Shown in pieces: positions 16,553 through 25,622 of a stretch of DNA of 64,000 nt. Both the position numbers and the translations under genes were made by a program. Numbering within the stretch: the first letter of the stretch is position 1; the number at the start of each line of letters is the position of its first letter. The notes under the pieces were generated by a model. It made no database searches, was not told the DNA's origin, and saw only the letters and a list, made by a program, of their open reading frames with translations. This stretch comes from Legionella busanensis (GTDB lineage: Bacteria; Pseudomonadota; Gammaproteobacteria; Legionellales; Legionellaceae), in NCBI RefSeq assembly GCF_900461525.1, contig NZ_UGOD01000001.1, forward strand, positions 396,001 through 460,000, given 5' to 3'.

Positions 16553-19078
16553 ATGAGTTTAAAAAAATACCATGAAAAAAGGAATTTTAATAAAACGCCA
16601 GAGCCTAAAGGCAAAGTTCAGCATACTCAGAAAAGTCTTTTTATTATTCAAAAGCATGCTGCAAGCCATCTACATTATGATTTTCGTTTAGAATTAGAAG
16701 GGGTACTTAAAAGCTGGGCTGTCCCTAAAGGGCCTTGTCTTGACCCTAACGTAAAAAGGTTAGCGATGCAGGTTGAAGATCATCCTGTTGAATATGGCTC
16801 TTTTGAAGGTATCATACCAGCGGGTGAGTATGGTGGTGGGACAGTAATGCTTTGGGATAGAGGCAAATGGCACCCCTTAGACGATGATCCTGTAGCAGCA
16901 TATGAAAAAGGCCATCTTCGCTTTGAATTAAATGCTGAAAAGTTAAAAGGACGCTGGGATTTAATTAAATCTTATAAAGATAAAAAAGTTTGGTTCTTAG
17001 TTAAATATAAAGATAAAGAGGTAAAATCTTTAGCAGAGTACGATATTACTGATGAAAAACCAAATAGCGTTTTAACAAGCCAAACTTTAGAAGAAATTAA
17101 GGAGAATTATACTCACAGCTGGGATAAACAAGGCCTAAAGAAAGCTCCAAAAATTAAAAAGTCAGACATTGCTAAACAATTAGCTTCTGTATTATCAGAA
17201 AATAAAGCTAAATCAATTTTCCCAGATATCATTTCACCTGAGCTTGCAACCTTAGTTGATGAAATACCAGAAGGCCCTAACTGGCTTCATGAAATTAAAT
17301 TTGATGGTTATCGGATTATAGCTTTTAAGGATGGAAGCACTATTCGATTAATGTCGCGTAATAATAAGGATTGGACAGCTAACTTTCCTAATATTGTTAC
17401 TGAGCTTAAAAAATTACCTGTAAAACGAACAATTTTTGATGGCGAAATTGTAGTACTTGATGAACAACATAAATCTAATTTTCAACTTTTACAAAATTCA
17501 GTTAAAGCCAATAAAAAAGTACCCTTTATTTACTATATTTTTGATTTAATCTATGTTGAAAAATCTGATTTAAGAGAACAGCCTCTCTTAGAACGAAAAA
17601 CAACTTTAGCTAAAGTTTTGGAGTCGAGTAATAAAGAAGTTCTGCGTTTTAGCGAACACATTATTGACCAAGGTGAGGAAGTATTAAAGCAATCTTGTGC
17701 GTTAGCTTTAGAAGGCATTGTCTCAAAAAAGGTTAACTCACTTTATTTAGAAAAGCGGACAGAAGATTGGGTTAAAGTTAAATGTATTAAGCGGCAAGAG
17801 TTTGTAGTTGGCGGTTATACTTTACCTAAAGGTGCTCGTCATTATTTTGGTTCATTATTGGTAGGTTTTTACGACAAGCAAGGCCAATTACATTATTGTG
17901 GTAATGTAGGCACAGGCTTTACCCAAGCATCACTAAAGTCGGTTTTTAAGGAATTAGAAAAACATCGTACAACAAAAAATCCCTTTAACTCACGTCCTCC
18001 AGATGCTTCTAAAGCATTATGGGTAAACCCTATTTTAGTTGCAGAAGTTGAATTCACTGAATGGACTAACGATGAACGCTTGCGTCATCCTAGTTTCCAG
18101 GGCTTACGTTATGATAAAGACGCTCATTCTGTAAGAAAAGAAGTTGAAACACCCATTAAAGAGGTTAATCAATCAACTAAAAGTTCGAAAAAGAGATCAA
18201 AGAAAAAGCAAGATTTTGCTGGTTTAACTCATGCTGATAAAGTTATTTATACAGAAGATAAAATTACTAAAGGTGAACTATATAGTTATTATGATGAAAT
18301 AAGTGAATATATTTTGCCTTACATAAAAAATCGTTTATTAACTTTAGTAAGATGTCCTGAGAAGTACTCAAAATGTTTTTATCAAAAACATCTTTATGCT
18401 AATAGGTCTCCATCACTTTATTCTTTAGCAGTGCAAGGAAAAACTGAGGTTGAGCAATATCTTTACTTAAAAGATAAAAAAGGATTATTAAGTTTAATCC
18501 AAATGGGTGTCTTAGAAATTCATCCCTGGGGAAGTCAAATAAAAAGCCTTGAATACCCTGATACTATCACTATTGATCTTGATCCTGCCCCAGATGTACT
18601 TTGGAAGGAAGTAGTGCAAGCTGCTTTAGAGATAAAAAAATATTTAGAGCAAATTCAATTAACCTGCTTTGTTAAAACAACGGGTGGTAAAGGTCTACAT
18701 GTCGTTGTACCAATTTTACCCGAATATGATTGGGAAGAAGTAAAACAATTTACTGAAATTTTTGTACAGTTTTTAGAAAAGCTAAAACCTGAAGCCTATG
18801 TTAGTAAAATATCTAAAACGAAGCGTAAAGGAAAAATATTTATTGATTATTTACGTAATCAGCGTGGTGCCACAGCGATTAGCACCTATTCAACGCGAGC
18901 TCGCTTACATGCGCCAGTTGCAACACCGCTTGATTGGAATGAGCTAACAGACAACTTTAATGATACCTTTTATACAATACGTTCTTTGCCACATCGTTTA
19001 AAAGAATTAAAGACTGACCCATGGCAAGAGTTTAGAAAAATTAAACAATCATTAAACTTAGATGCTTTAAGAAGTTAA
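16553..19078 (+). CDS. ligD: ATP-dependent DNA ligase D (phosphoesterase-ligase-polymerase)
   Basis: About 841 residues of multifunctional LigD, the bacterial non-homologous end-joining ligase. Domain order is 3'-phosphoesterase (about 1-160, with HAASHLHYDFRLEL and PKGPCLDP), then the ATP-dependent ligase (about 200-520; nucleotidyl lysine in EIKFDGYRI, and SRNNKDWT). The primase-like polymerase domain follows (about 560-835), with the metal-binding ITIDLDPAP and TTGGKGLHVVVP. The frame is open from an ATG at 16514, but the ATG at 16553 has AAGGA 7 bases upstream and gives the usual start SLKKYHEKRNF. No Ku gene is within the window. A small membrane-protein gene follows 6 bases after the stop. 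Confidence 0.95.
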   Translation: MSLKKYHEKRNFNKTPEPKGKVQHTQKSLFIIQKHAASHLHYDFRLELEGVLKSWAVPKGPCLDPNVKRLAMQVEDHPVEYGSFEGIIPAGEYGGGTVMLWDRGKWHPLDDDPVAAYEKGHLRFELNAEKLKGRWDLIKSYKDKKVWFLVKYKDKEVKSLAEYDITDEKPNSVLTSQTLEEIKENYTHSWDKQGLKKAPKIKKSDIAKQLASVLSENKAKSIFPDIISPELATLVDEIPEGPNWLHEIKFDGYRIIAFKDGSTIRLMSRNNKDWTANFPNIVTELKKLPVKRTIFDGEIVVLDEQHKSNFQLLQNSVKANKKVPFIYYIFDLIYVEKSDLREQPLLERKTTLAKVLESSNKEVLRFSEHIIDQGEEVLKQSCALALEGIVSKKVNSLYLEKRTEDWVKVKCIKRQEFVVGGYTLPKGARHYFGSLLVGFYDKQGQLHYCGNVGTGFTQASLKSVFKELEKHRTTKNPFNSRPPDASKALWVNPILVAEVEFTEWTNDERLRHPSFQGLRYDKDAHSVRKEVETPIKEVNQSTKSSKKRSKKKQDFAGLTHADKVIYTEDKITKGELYSYYDEISEYILPYIKNRLLTLVRCPEKYSKCFYQKHLYANRSPSLYSLAVQGKTEVEQYLYLKDKKGLLSLIQMGVLEIHPWGSQIKSLEYPDTITIDLDPAPDVLWKEVVQAALEIKKYLEQIQLTCFVKTTGGKGLHVVVPILPEYDWEEVKQFTEIFVQFLEKLKPEAYVSKISKTKRKGKIFIDYLRNQRGATAISTYSTRARLHAPVATPLDWNELTDNFNDTFYTIRSLPHRLKELKTDPWQEFRKIKQSLNLDALRS

Positions 19079-19084
19079 TTCTTA

Positions 19085-19366
19085 TTGCAAAAACTAGAAA
19101 GCTATTTAAGCAGCATTTTCATTTCATTACTATTAGGATTAAGTATTAATTTTATTGGTATATCTCCCATTGACGCCTTAATCTATACAGCTGTTTTTTA
19201 TGGCATTACCGCGCCCATTTTAATCTTAATTGTTCTTCATATGGCAAATAATAAAAAGATAATGGGTAAGTTTGTAAATAGGCAGCTTTCAAATTTATTA
19301 GGCTTTAGTACTTTTTCTTTAATGTTTTTAGCAATCATTACTTTACTATATTTTCAATTTCCTTAG
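19085..19366 (+). CDS. Small unknown membrane protein
   Basis: A 93-residue protein with three predicted hydrophobic helices (about residues 8-27, 29-53 and 72-92) separated by a short basic loop NNKKIMGKFVNRQ. The start is a TTG at 19085 with no strong ribosome-binding site, directly behind ligD, so it may depend on upstream translation. I do not recognise the family. Confidence 0.6.
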   Translation: MQKLESYLSSIFISLLLGLSINFIGISPIDALIYTAVFYGITAPILILIVLHMANNKKIMGKFVNRQLSNLLGFSTFSLMFLAIITLLYFQFP

Positions 19367-19415
19367 TCTACGCTTAATAAGAGTACTATAAATTCTAATT
19401 AATAGGATTTAAATA

Positions 19416-20324
19416 ATGGAGAATAGATTAAGGGTAAGGGATTGCTTAATAGTTGGTGCTGGCCCTGCGGGGTTGACAGCTGCTATTTATTTAGCTCGTT
19501 TCCGTCGAAATATTGCTATTTTTGATTTTAACTATAGTAGGGCTTCCTTGATTCCCACTTCCCATAATTATCCCGGTTTTGTTAAAGGTATTTCGGGTAA
19601 AGAACTATTAGAACGGTTAAAACAACAATTACAAGTTTATAACGTTGCAGTGATTAGAGAGAAAATTGAGTCTATAGAACAAGCAGAAGGGGGCTTTATA
19701 GCAAGGAGTGCTAATCATGAAATTTTTAGTAGTCATGTTATACTTGCAACCGGCGTTAAGGATATAGAGCCTCAATTACCTTTTATTAATAACGCAATTC
19801 AGCAGGGATTAATTAGGCATTGCCCTATTTGTGATGCCTACGAAGTGATTAATCAGAAAATAGCTGTCATCGGTGAGGGAAAAGCAGGACTAGGAGAGGC
19901 TCGCTTTCTGCGACACTATACACCTTATATTACTTTACTTACTTTAGGACGACTACCCAAATGGAGCAGAAAGGAAGTTAAAGCCCTTAAAGAGGCCAAT
20001 CTAATTATCAATCCATTACCGCTCATTAAAATTGAGCTTACGCTAAATACAGGAGCAACACTTTATTTTGCGGATGGTAAGCAAGAACATTATGATTGTC
20101 TTTACTCAGCGCTTGGGTGTATTAAGCATAAAGATCTAGCTATTATGCTAAATGCAAAAGAAAAAAAGGGTACTTTAGTTATTAATCGTAATTATGAAAC
20201 CTCTGTTAAAGGGCTATTTGCTATAGGAGACTTAGTTTCTGATTTATATCAGATTTGTGTTGCTGAAAGTCAAGCAGCGGTAGCTGCCACAGCAATTCAT
20301 CGCAGGTTAGCTAAACTTGATTAA
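19416..20324 (+). CDS. Thioredoxin-reductase-like FAD/NAD(P) oxidoreductase
   Basis: A 302-residue flavoprotein of the pyridine nucleotide-disulfide oxidoreductase class II family. FAD binding: [19 protein letters not shown] (residues 11-29) and the C-terminal GLFAIGDLV. The redox-active pair is Cys136 and Cys139 in HCPICDAYE, which replaces the CATCDG of classical TrxB. The second nucleotide fold has [15 protein letters not shown] (151-165). The atypical active-site context suggests a substrate other than standard thioredoxin. AATAGGA lies upstream of the ATG. Separate from its neighbours by about 50 and 100 bases. Confidence 0.85.
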   Translation: MENRLRVRDCLIVGAGPAGLTAAIYLARFRRNIAIFDFNYSRASLIPTSHNYPGFVKGISGKELLERLKQQLQVYNVAVIREKIESIEQAEGGFIARSANHEIFSSHVILATGVKDIEPQLPFINNAIQQGLIRHCPICDAYEVINQKIAVIGEGKAGLGEARFLRHYTPYITLLTLGRLPKWSRKEVKALKEANLIINPLPLIKIELTLNTGATLYFADGKQEHYDCLYSALGCIKHKDLAIMLNAKEKKGTLVINRNYETSVKGLFAIGDLVSDLYQICVAESQAAVAATAIHRRLAKLD

Positions 20325-20427
20325 TTACTGCCTCATTAAATGAAAGCTAAATTAAAATTTTAATAAGATAATTTTAGGGTTAAAGAATTCTTAGCATTTT
20401 TATGTATTTACGTTAGGATAGAATTTT

Positions 20428-20916
20428 ATGAAAACCATAAAAGAGATCGTTGATTTTCTTAAAGAAAATGATCTTACTCTAATAACAGCAGAATCATGTA
20501 CTGCAGGCCAAATCCTTGCTTTACTAGGAAAAATTGAAGGGTGCGGTAGTTGCCTTGAAGCTGGTTTTGTTGTTTATTCTTGCCAAGCAAAAAAGAGGCT
20601 TTTAGGAGTTAAGCAAACCACTATTAAGAAATATACATTAACCAGCGAAGAAGTAGCTCTTGAAATGGCTAGGGGAGCCCTAAAAGACAGTAGAGCTAAT
20701 ATTGTTATTGCAACTACCGGTATTACAGGCGATGAGCCTATGGATGGTATTGCGCCAGGTACTGTTTGTTTCGCTTGGGGTATGCAAACTAAAAAAGGTC
20801 TGAAATTTGCTAGTGCAACAAAACGTTTTCAAGGAACTCGTGCTGCGGTACAGGTTAAGGCGGCTAAGTATGCCTTATTAAGCCTTCCAACTTATTATCA
20901 CAAGCTAATTTCTTAA
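20428..20916 (+). CDS. CinA C-terminal-type nicotinamide-nucleotide amidohydrolase
   Basis: A 162-residue stand-alone CinA C-terminal domain (PncC type), which deamidates nicotinamide mononucleotide to nicotinate mononucleotide in pyridine-nucleotide recycling. Motifs: LITAESCTAGQILALL with the catalytic serine, the GFVVYSCQAKKRLLGV region, and IATTGITGDEPMDGIAPGTVCFAW. The length equals the single-domain enzymes. The second aspartate/glycine motif differs somewhat from the usual GPTGG context, so I leave the symbol empty. Preceded by a 100-base AT-rich gap likely to hold its promoter. Confidence 0.85.
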   Translation: MKTIKEIVDFLKENDLTLITAESCTAGQILALLGKIEGCGSCLEAGFVVYSCQAKKRLLGVKQTTIKKYTLTSEEVALEMARGALKDSRANIVIATTGITGDEPMDGIAPGTVCFAWGMQTKKGLKFASATKRFQGTRAAVQVKAAKYALLSLPTYYHKLIS

Positions 20917-20959
20917 TATGTTTAGAGATAAGACTTTAATCTCAAGATACGCAAAAGTA

Positions 20960-21135
20960 GGCGAGAGACCTGGATTCCCGCCTACGCGGGAATGACATAA
21001 ACAGAGCGACTAATGTGTCATCTATCTTATCTATTTTGAAGTTAAAAAAGGTACGCTAACCTTGAATTCAAAATATATCTAAAAATCTCGCTGATACAAT
21101 ATAAACACTGTCATTCCCACGCAGGTGGGAACCTA
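20960..21135. repeat. Pair of inverted palindromic repeats
   Basis: ATTCCCGC-CTAC-GCGGGAAT (20974-20993) is a perfect 8-bp stem. TTCCCAC-GCAG-GTGGGAA (21114-21131) is a perfect 7-bp stem. Read on opposite strands, the surrounding 35 or so bases of the two copies are similar, each followed by a GGGAATGACA-type flank. This is the dispersed TTCCCGCxxxxGCGGGAA element familiar from Legionella and relatives. The two copies face each other about 140 bases apart in an otherwise gene-free stretch of about 400 bases (20917-21318). Confidence 0.75.
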
Positions 21136-21278
21136 TCTAGAATGATTCGGTAAATTGAAAGTAAGTTGGGCTAAGCCTAGCACAGCCTAACCTAATTTTT
21201 GCTAGGGAGAAAGCCATTAAAATGTTTTAAATTTTTCACATAAATTTTTTGGTTTGCTACAGACACTGTGGCTTTTTT

Positions 21279-21287
21279 TGCTATACT
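21279..21287 (+). promoter_or_regulatory. Extended -10 promoter element TGCTATACT
   Basis: TG-C-TATACT matches the extended -10 consensus; a clear -35 is not needed for such promoters and none is obvious. Transcription would begin near 21293, which argues against using the GTG at 21268 as start of the next gene. Confidence 0.45.
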
Positions 21288-21318
21288 GCGCGCAAATAAT
21301 AAGCAAATGAAGAGCCTT

Positions 21319-22200
21319 ATGTCTAAGAAAAAACTACATACTAATAGTCCTAAGCAGCAATTTAACAAGTTAACTCAACAATATCTGAGTTTAATGGATA
21401 ACCTTACGCGTTGCACAAATGAACGCAGTATGAAGATACTTTTAAAACAACATATTAAAGTGGTGAAGAGAATTGGACAGGATCAACTAACTCAAGAAAA
21501 TTTAATTCAAATACAGAACTTAGACTTTATTCTTCAAAAATTAAAAGAGTTTAAGGCAAAAGAGTTTGGTATTTCTATTGAGCAGGAAGCACTATCCCCT
21601 ATTACAGAAGAAAAGCCTACTTTGGCATCATCGGTGCTAACTAAGACAGAAGATTTAAACGTAGAACCTGACGCTATAAAACAAAGTGAGCCAAATATGG
21701 CAGCAGCTAATTATAATGAAGGCTCTAACCATGCAGAAAATAACCCTGAAACATTACTTCAAACTAGTAGAATCAAGAACTTAACACTTAATATAGGCTT
21801 TAATCAGTCTCTGCCCATAGAGCAAAGACTGCAAAAACCAGAAAAGGCAAATTATGAAGAAATGCTTGCTTGGTTAAATAATCAGGGAGCAGTAGGTGAA
21901 GGATTAAGCCAAGTATTAACTCGCCTACATAAGGGAACACAACATCGTTGGAATCCCTATTGGCAAAATGCTAGTGACAAATTAAATAAAATCTTAGATG
22001 CTCTTAACAATTTAAGCCCATACGACTCTTTAGCTAATGAACTAGATGATAAAAACTCAGAACTTTATCAAGCAATTAATATGCCGCGTATTAAGAATCA
22101 TTTTAGCTTATTTAGGCATGTTTGTGGTGTTAAGCCCAGTAAATCTTTACAAAAAATTGAAGCGTTAGATAACGATTTGCAAGGTTCACCCACGATTTAA
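21319..22200 (+). CDS. Unknown protein, possible effector
   Basis: About 293 residues I do not recognise. The N-terminal 90 residues are basic and helical (KKKLHTNSPKQQFNKLTQQYLSLMDNLTRCT, shown in part), followed by a glutamate/proline-rich low-complexity stretch and a C-terminal helical domain from about residue 170 (MLAWLNNQGAVGEGLSQVL). No signal peptide or membrane segment. The open frame begins at a GTG at 21268, but a promoter-like TATACT lies inside that extension; the ATG at 21319 preceded by AAGAG is preferred, with 21307 as an alternative. Confidence 0.65.
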   Translation: MSKKKLHTNSPKQQFNKLTQQYLSLMDNLTRCTNERSMKILLKQHIKVVKRIGQDQLTQENLIQIQNLDFILQKLKEFKAKEFGISIEQEALSPITEEKPTLASSVLTKTEDLNVEPDAIKQSEPNMAAANYNEGSNHAENNPETLLQTSRIKNLTLNIGFNQSLPIEQRLQKPEKANYEEMLAWLNNQGAVGEGLSQVLTRLHKGTQHRWNPYWQNASDKLNKILDALNNLSPYDSLANELDDKNSELYQAINMPRIKNHFSLFRHVCGVKPSKSLQKIEALDNDLQGSPTI

Positions 22201-22378
22201 CTATTTCACCAAGCAAATACTGCAGTAATGCGGTATTTAAAAGGTTAGTAATTAATTAAGCTTTTTTACTTTCAACTAATCTATTGAATTTATAACAGCA
22301 TATTTTATTATTTAATTATATTGATTTTTAGTTTGTTAGAGCCATAATTAGTAATAATTAAACCATTAGGAAGCACAG

Positions 22379-22960
22379 ATGACTAAGTTTTTAATAGTGG
22401 TGTTAATCATCTTAGCCATATTGTTTTTTTGGGCTATTAGTATATATAACAGTCTAATTGCCTTAATTGAGGCGATTAATAATAATAAGCGCCAAATTGA
22501 TATCCAATTAGATCGCCGTTTTAAAGTATTTCAATCGTTGATCGAAACCGTAAAAAAATACATGGATTACGAACAAACAACCCTAAAAGATGTTGTGGCA
22601 TTACGTAATCAAGCGCAAGCTGCAAGAGCTGCTGGCGATGAAAAATCAAGAATTGCGGCTGAAAATGGAATTTCGCAAATTGCATCTGGCTTAAATGTAG
22701 TATTTGAACAATATCCAGATTTAAAAGCGAATCAAAATGTTATTCAATTGCAAGAAGAAATCGTTAATACTGAAAATAAACTTGCCTATGCAAAGCAAGC
22801 TTATAATGACAGTGTTGAACGTTATTATGCCAAGAAAAAATCATTTGTTGAGTCAATGATAGTCAATTTCTTTTCTGACAAGCTAGATAAGGAATTTGAA
22901 TATTGGTCATTGCCTGAAGAGCAAATTAAGGCTAATGAAAATTATACTGTTAAATTTTAA
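22379..22960 (+). CDS. lemA: LemA family protein
   Basis: A 193-residue LemA protein: one N-terminal membrane helix (residues 4-26) with a cytosolic or periplasmic helical bundle. Family signatures are YNSLIALIEAINNNKRQIDIQLDRR, LVETVKKY-like LIETVKKYMDYE, VVALRNQAQAA and the C-terminal NDSVERYYAKKKSFV. GGAAG precedes the ATG. The M48 protease gene starts 13 bases after the stop, an association seen in many bacteria, suggesting a joint envelope-stress role. Confidence 0.93.
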   Translation: MTKFLIVVLIILAILFFWAISIYNSLIALIEAINNNKRQIDIQLDRRFKVFQSLIETVKKYMDYEQTTLKDVVALRNQAQAARAAGDEKSRIAAENGISQIASGLNVVFEQYPDLKANQNVIQLQEEIVNTENKLAYAKQAYNDSVERYYAKKKSFVESMIVNFFSDKLDKEFEYWSLPEEQIKANENYTVKF

Positions 22961-22973
22961 TTAAGTAGCAGCC

Positions 22974-24023
22974 ATGTCACTTCGTGATTATGAAGCAAGC
23001 GTCGGTAACTGGCGGGCTCAATTACAGCGTAATGAACGTAAGACCCGCTTTGTTATTACTACATTTATTCTAATTTATTTAGTTGTTGGATTACTTGCTG
23101 ATTGTGCAATTAATCTTTCAACTTATCCTAATGCGATGTTATCTCAAATTCTTATAGCTCTAGTGACTTTTCAAATTGTTCCTTGGGCTACTATTACTAT
23201 GGTTATTGTTGCTGCGCTATCATTGTTAATTACCTATTCTATGTATGATCGTATTATGTTATTAGGTACAGAATATCGAGAAATAACGCCAGAAAATATC
23301 CAAAATTTACAGGAAAAACAACTTTATAATGTAGTAGAAGAAATGAAAGTAGCAGCTGGTCTTCAATACATGCCTAAGGTATATATTATTGAAGCAAATT
23401 ATATGAATGCCTTTGCTAGCGGTTACAGTGAAAAGTCTGCCATGGTTGCTATTACTTGTGGTTTAATCGAAAAACTTGATCGAGCTGAATTACAAGCGGT
23501 TATGGCTCATGAGCTTAGTCATATACGTCATCATGATATTAAATTAACTTTAACAGTTACAGTGCTAAGCAATATTATGCTTATTGTCATTGATATGTTG
23601 TTTTATTCATTAATTTATCGTCCCAATAATGATAACCGTCGTCAAGGCAATAACGCAGGTAATGCTTTAGTCTTAGTTGTTATCTTGTTACGGTATGTAT
23701 TACCTTTGATAACAGTCTTATTGACGCTCTTTTTAAGTCGTACACGGGAATACATGGCTGATTCAGGCTCCGTTGAGCTTATGCGTGATAATGAGCCAAT
23801 GGCACGCGCTTTATTAAAAATAAGTGAAGATCATGTAAGCCACGCTGAAGAATATACAGAGGAGTATGGTAGAACGCCACATGAGCAGATAAGGCAAGCA
23901 TCTTATTTGTTTGATCCATCTAGTATTGATCCTATTAAATCTTTAGCTAATGCGTTTTCTTCCCATCCCCAAATCGAACAGCGGCTGGCTGCGATAGGTT
24001 TTAGGCGCAGAAAGAGTGAATAA
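22974..24023 (+). CDS. HtpX-like M48 membrane metalloprotease
   Basis: A 349-residue integral membrane zinc protease. Two N-terminal helices (about 27-47 and 68-90) are followed by the catalytic motif HELSH (His179, Glu180, His183). Two further helices lie at about 193-212 and 230-256. The third zinc ligand is probably the glutamate in REYMADSGSVEL. C-terminal HPQIEQRLAAI is typical of HtpX. It acts on misfolded membrane proteins. Longer than E. coli HtpX by about 55 residues, as usual for the lemA-linked form. Confidence 0.9.
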   Translation: MSLRDYEASVGNWRAQLQRNERKTRFVITTFILIYLVVGLLADCAINLSTYPNAMLSQILIALVTFQIVPWATITMVIVAALSLLITYSMYDRIMLLGTEYREITPENIQNLQEKQLYNVVEEMKVAAGLQYMPKVYIIEANYMNAFASGYSEKSAMVAITCGLIEKLDRAELQAVMAHELSHIRHHDIKLTLTVTVLSNIMLIVIDMLFYSLIYRPNNDNRRQGNNAGNALVLVVILLRYVLPLITVLLTLFLSRTREYMADSGSVELMRDNEPMARALLKISEDHVSHAEEYTEEYGRTPHEQIRQASYLFDPSSIDPIKSLANAFSSHPQIEQRLAAIGFRRRKSE

Positions 24024-24307
24024 ATGTTCATTGACCTCATTGCAAACTGCCATTGATGGTCAATTTCTGCGGGAAAGAACATTAAACCATTCTTGTACTT
24101 CATGACAGGGTATTTTTAGCCCTTTTTTCAAAAGACTTTGTCTCCCTCTTAATAGTTTGTCGCTGTTTATTAATTATATTTTTAAGTTTAGATAAAAAAT
24201 TTTATTAGATTTTGGTTGCAACGTAATTACCTGATTATATATCATCTACTTTTAATTAATTGCAGCTAGCCTAATTTAGTTAATCAATTTAAATACAAGG
24301 ATGCATT

Positions 24308-25084
24308 GTGAGCTTCAAAAGGTTTTTGATAATTATGGCTAATGCTTGTTTAGCCACAACTGTTTTTGCAGAAGATTTTGGTGATTTTACTGTTGACTGG
24401 ACTAAGGTAATAACCTTAAGTGGTGGGCCTGCTTGGACAAGTCCAGGCCGTAGTCAAACTTATTATATTCCACCTGGCATTTCACCATTTATCCAGTATG
24501 TTCAATATCGAGCACGCGAAACGACTGAGACTATTACTACTGGAGAAATATTTTTTGCTCTACAAAGACCTGTAACACCTTGGTTGACAGGGCGCTTAGG
24601 TATTGCTTTTGCTGGCGCCACAGAAGTTGATTTATATGGGACTTTGGCAATAAATAATATACCGGAGGCGGCTTATAGCTATAAAATAAGCCATGGCCGT
24701 GCTGCGATAAGAGGTTTATTAGCTGCTTGCCCAACTTTTTGGGCGCAACCTTATATTAGTGGTAGTTTTGGCTATAGCTTTAATTCTTCTGACGCATTTA
24801 AAACAAATCCGCCTATTAATATTTATAACGTTAATGACGGTAGTCTTGCTCTTTTAAAATTTAATTCAACAACAAAAGGTTCTTTTGTCTACACAGTTGG
24901 GTTTGGCTTTAAAGTTAATGTTATGAAAAACTGGGAAGTTGGCCTTGGCTATGAATTAGCTGACTGGGGCCGAAGCCAGCTTGAAAAACCTACTTATTTG
25001 ACATGGGCTTTTCCACCGCCAAAATTATCTAATGTTTATACACATCAATTGCAATTTAGCTTAAGTTATTTATACTGTTTATAA
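24308..25084 (+). CDS. Outer-membrane beta-barrel protein
   Basis: A 258-residue secreted protein with a signal peptide (cleavage after TVFA). The mature chain alternates hydrophobic and polar residues and has many Gly/Tyr/aromatic strand ends, e.g. WLTGRLGIAFAG, YISGSFGYSFN, FVYTVGFGFKV and GLGYELADWG. It ends with LQFSLSYLYCL, i.e. aromatic residues and a leucine near the C-terminus as barrel proteins require. It resembles the Legionella outer-membrane beta-barrel families. The start is a GTG at 24308 with AAGGA upstream. Ligand unknown. Confidence 0.75.
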   Translation: MSFKRFLIIMANACLATTVFAEDFGDFTVDWTKVITLSGGPAWTSPGRSQTYYIPPGISPFIQYVQYRARETTETITTGEIFFALQRPVTPWLTGRLGIAFAGATEVDLYGTLAINNIPEAAYSYKISHGRAAIRGLLAACPTFWAQPYISGSFGYSFNSSDAFKTNPPINIYNVNDGSLALLKFNSTTKGSFVYTVGFGFKVNVMKNWEVGLGYELADWGRSQLEKPTYLTWAFPPPKLSNVYTHQLQFSLSYLYCL

Positions 25085-25622
25085 ACTTAGTTAGATAAAA
25101 TATTTTAATAATTTCCCAATGCTAGTGAGCTTATTAAGTGCTTTCATTACTAGCAAATTTTAGCGAAGCGAAACTTTAGATAAGTTATAATAGTTAACTT
25201 TTTCTAAAAAAACTAATTAAAATAAAAAAATATGAATAGCTAATCTGGTTTTCTTTGAGCTAAATTAATATTTAGATAAGGTGTCTCAAAGCAGTAAAGC
25301 CAAAAACACCTATCATATTAGCTATGAGTTATCATAAGAGAATCATAAAAGTAGATAATTAAAATTAGTGAGTTTTTACAAGAAGAAAATACACTTTTTA
25401 TACCACTTTATCCCACTATTTATTATTTTTGAGCTTATTTAAAAATATTTGATAATCGAACAAATTTAAGCAGTTATATTATCAGATTTCCAATACCTAA
25501 TATTATTTTAAGATTACATTTTAGTCTAAATTACTTAATATGCCCCAAATGGTTCATTTCTTAAGCATCACTTAATTTTTTTATGCGACAATTAGGAAAA
25601 TTAAAACAACAGATGTTTAATT
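25085..25622. other. 538-base AT-rich gap, no gene seen
   Basis: Very AT-rich with no sustained open frame or clear repeat. The right end presumably contains the promoter of the nitrilase-like gene. A single CTTAATAT half-site occurs near 25533, not enough to call a PmrA box. Confidence 0.4.

Noticed and set aside
20960..21135. CRISPR array
   Set aside because: The repeats are palindromic, in opposite orientation and without regular spacers or cas genes.
24030..24180. Short minus-strand reading KKGLKIPCHEVQEWFNVLSR behind the M48 protease gene
   Set aside because: Only about 23 codons from a TTG, ends in TGA and overlaps nothing conserved; it could be a remnant, but I cannot support it as a gene.
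25500..25622. PmrA regulatory box upstream of the nitrilase-like gene
   Set aside because: Only a single CTTAATAT half-site; the second half at the required spacing is missing.
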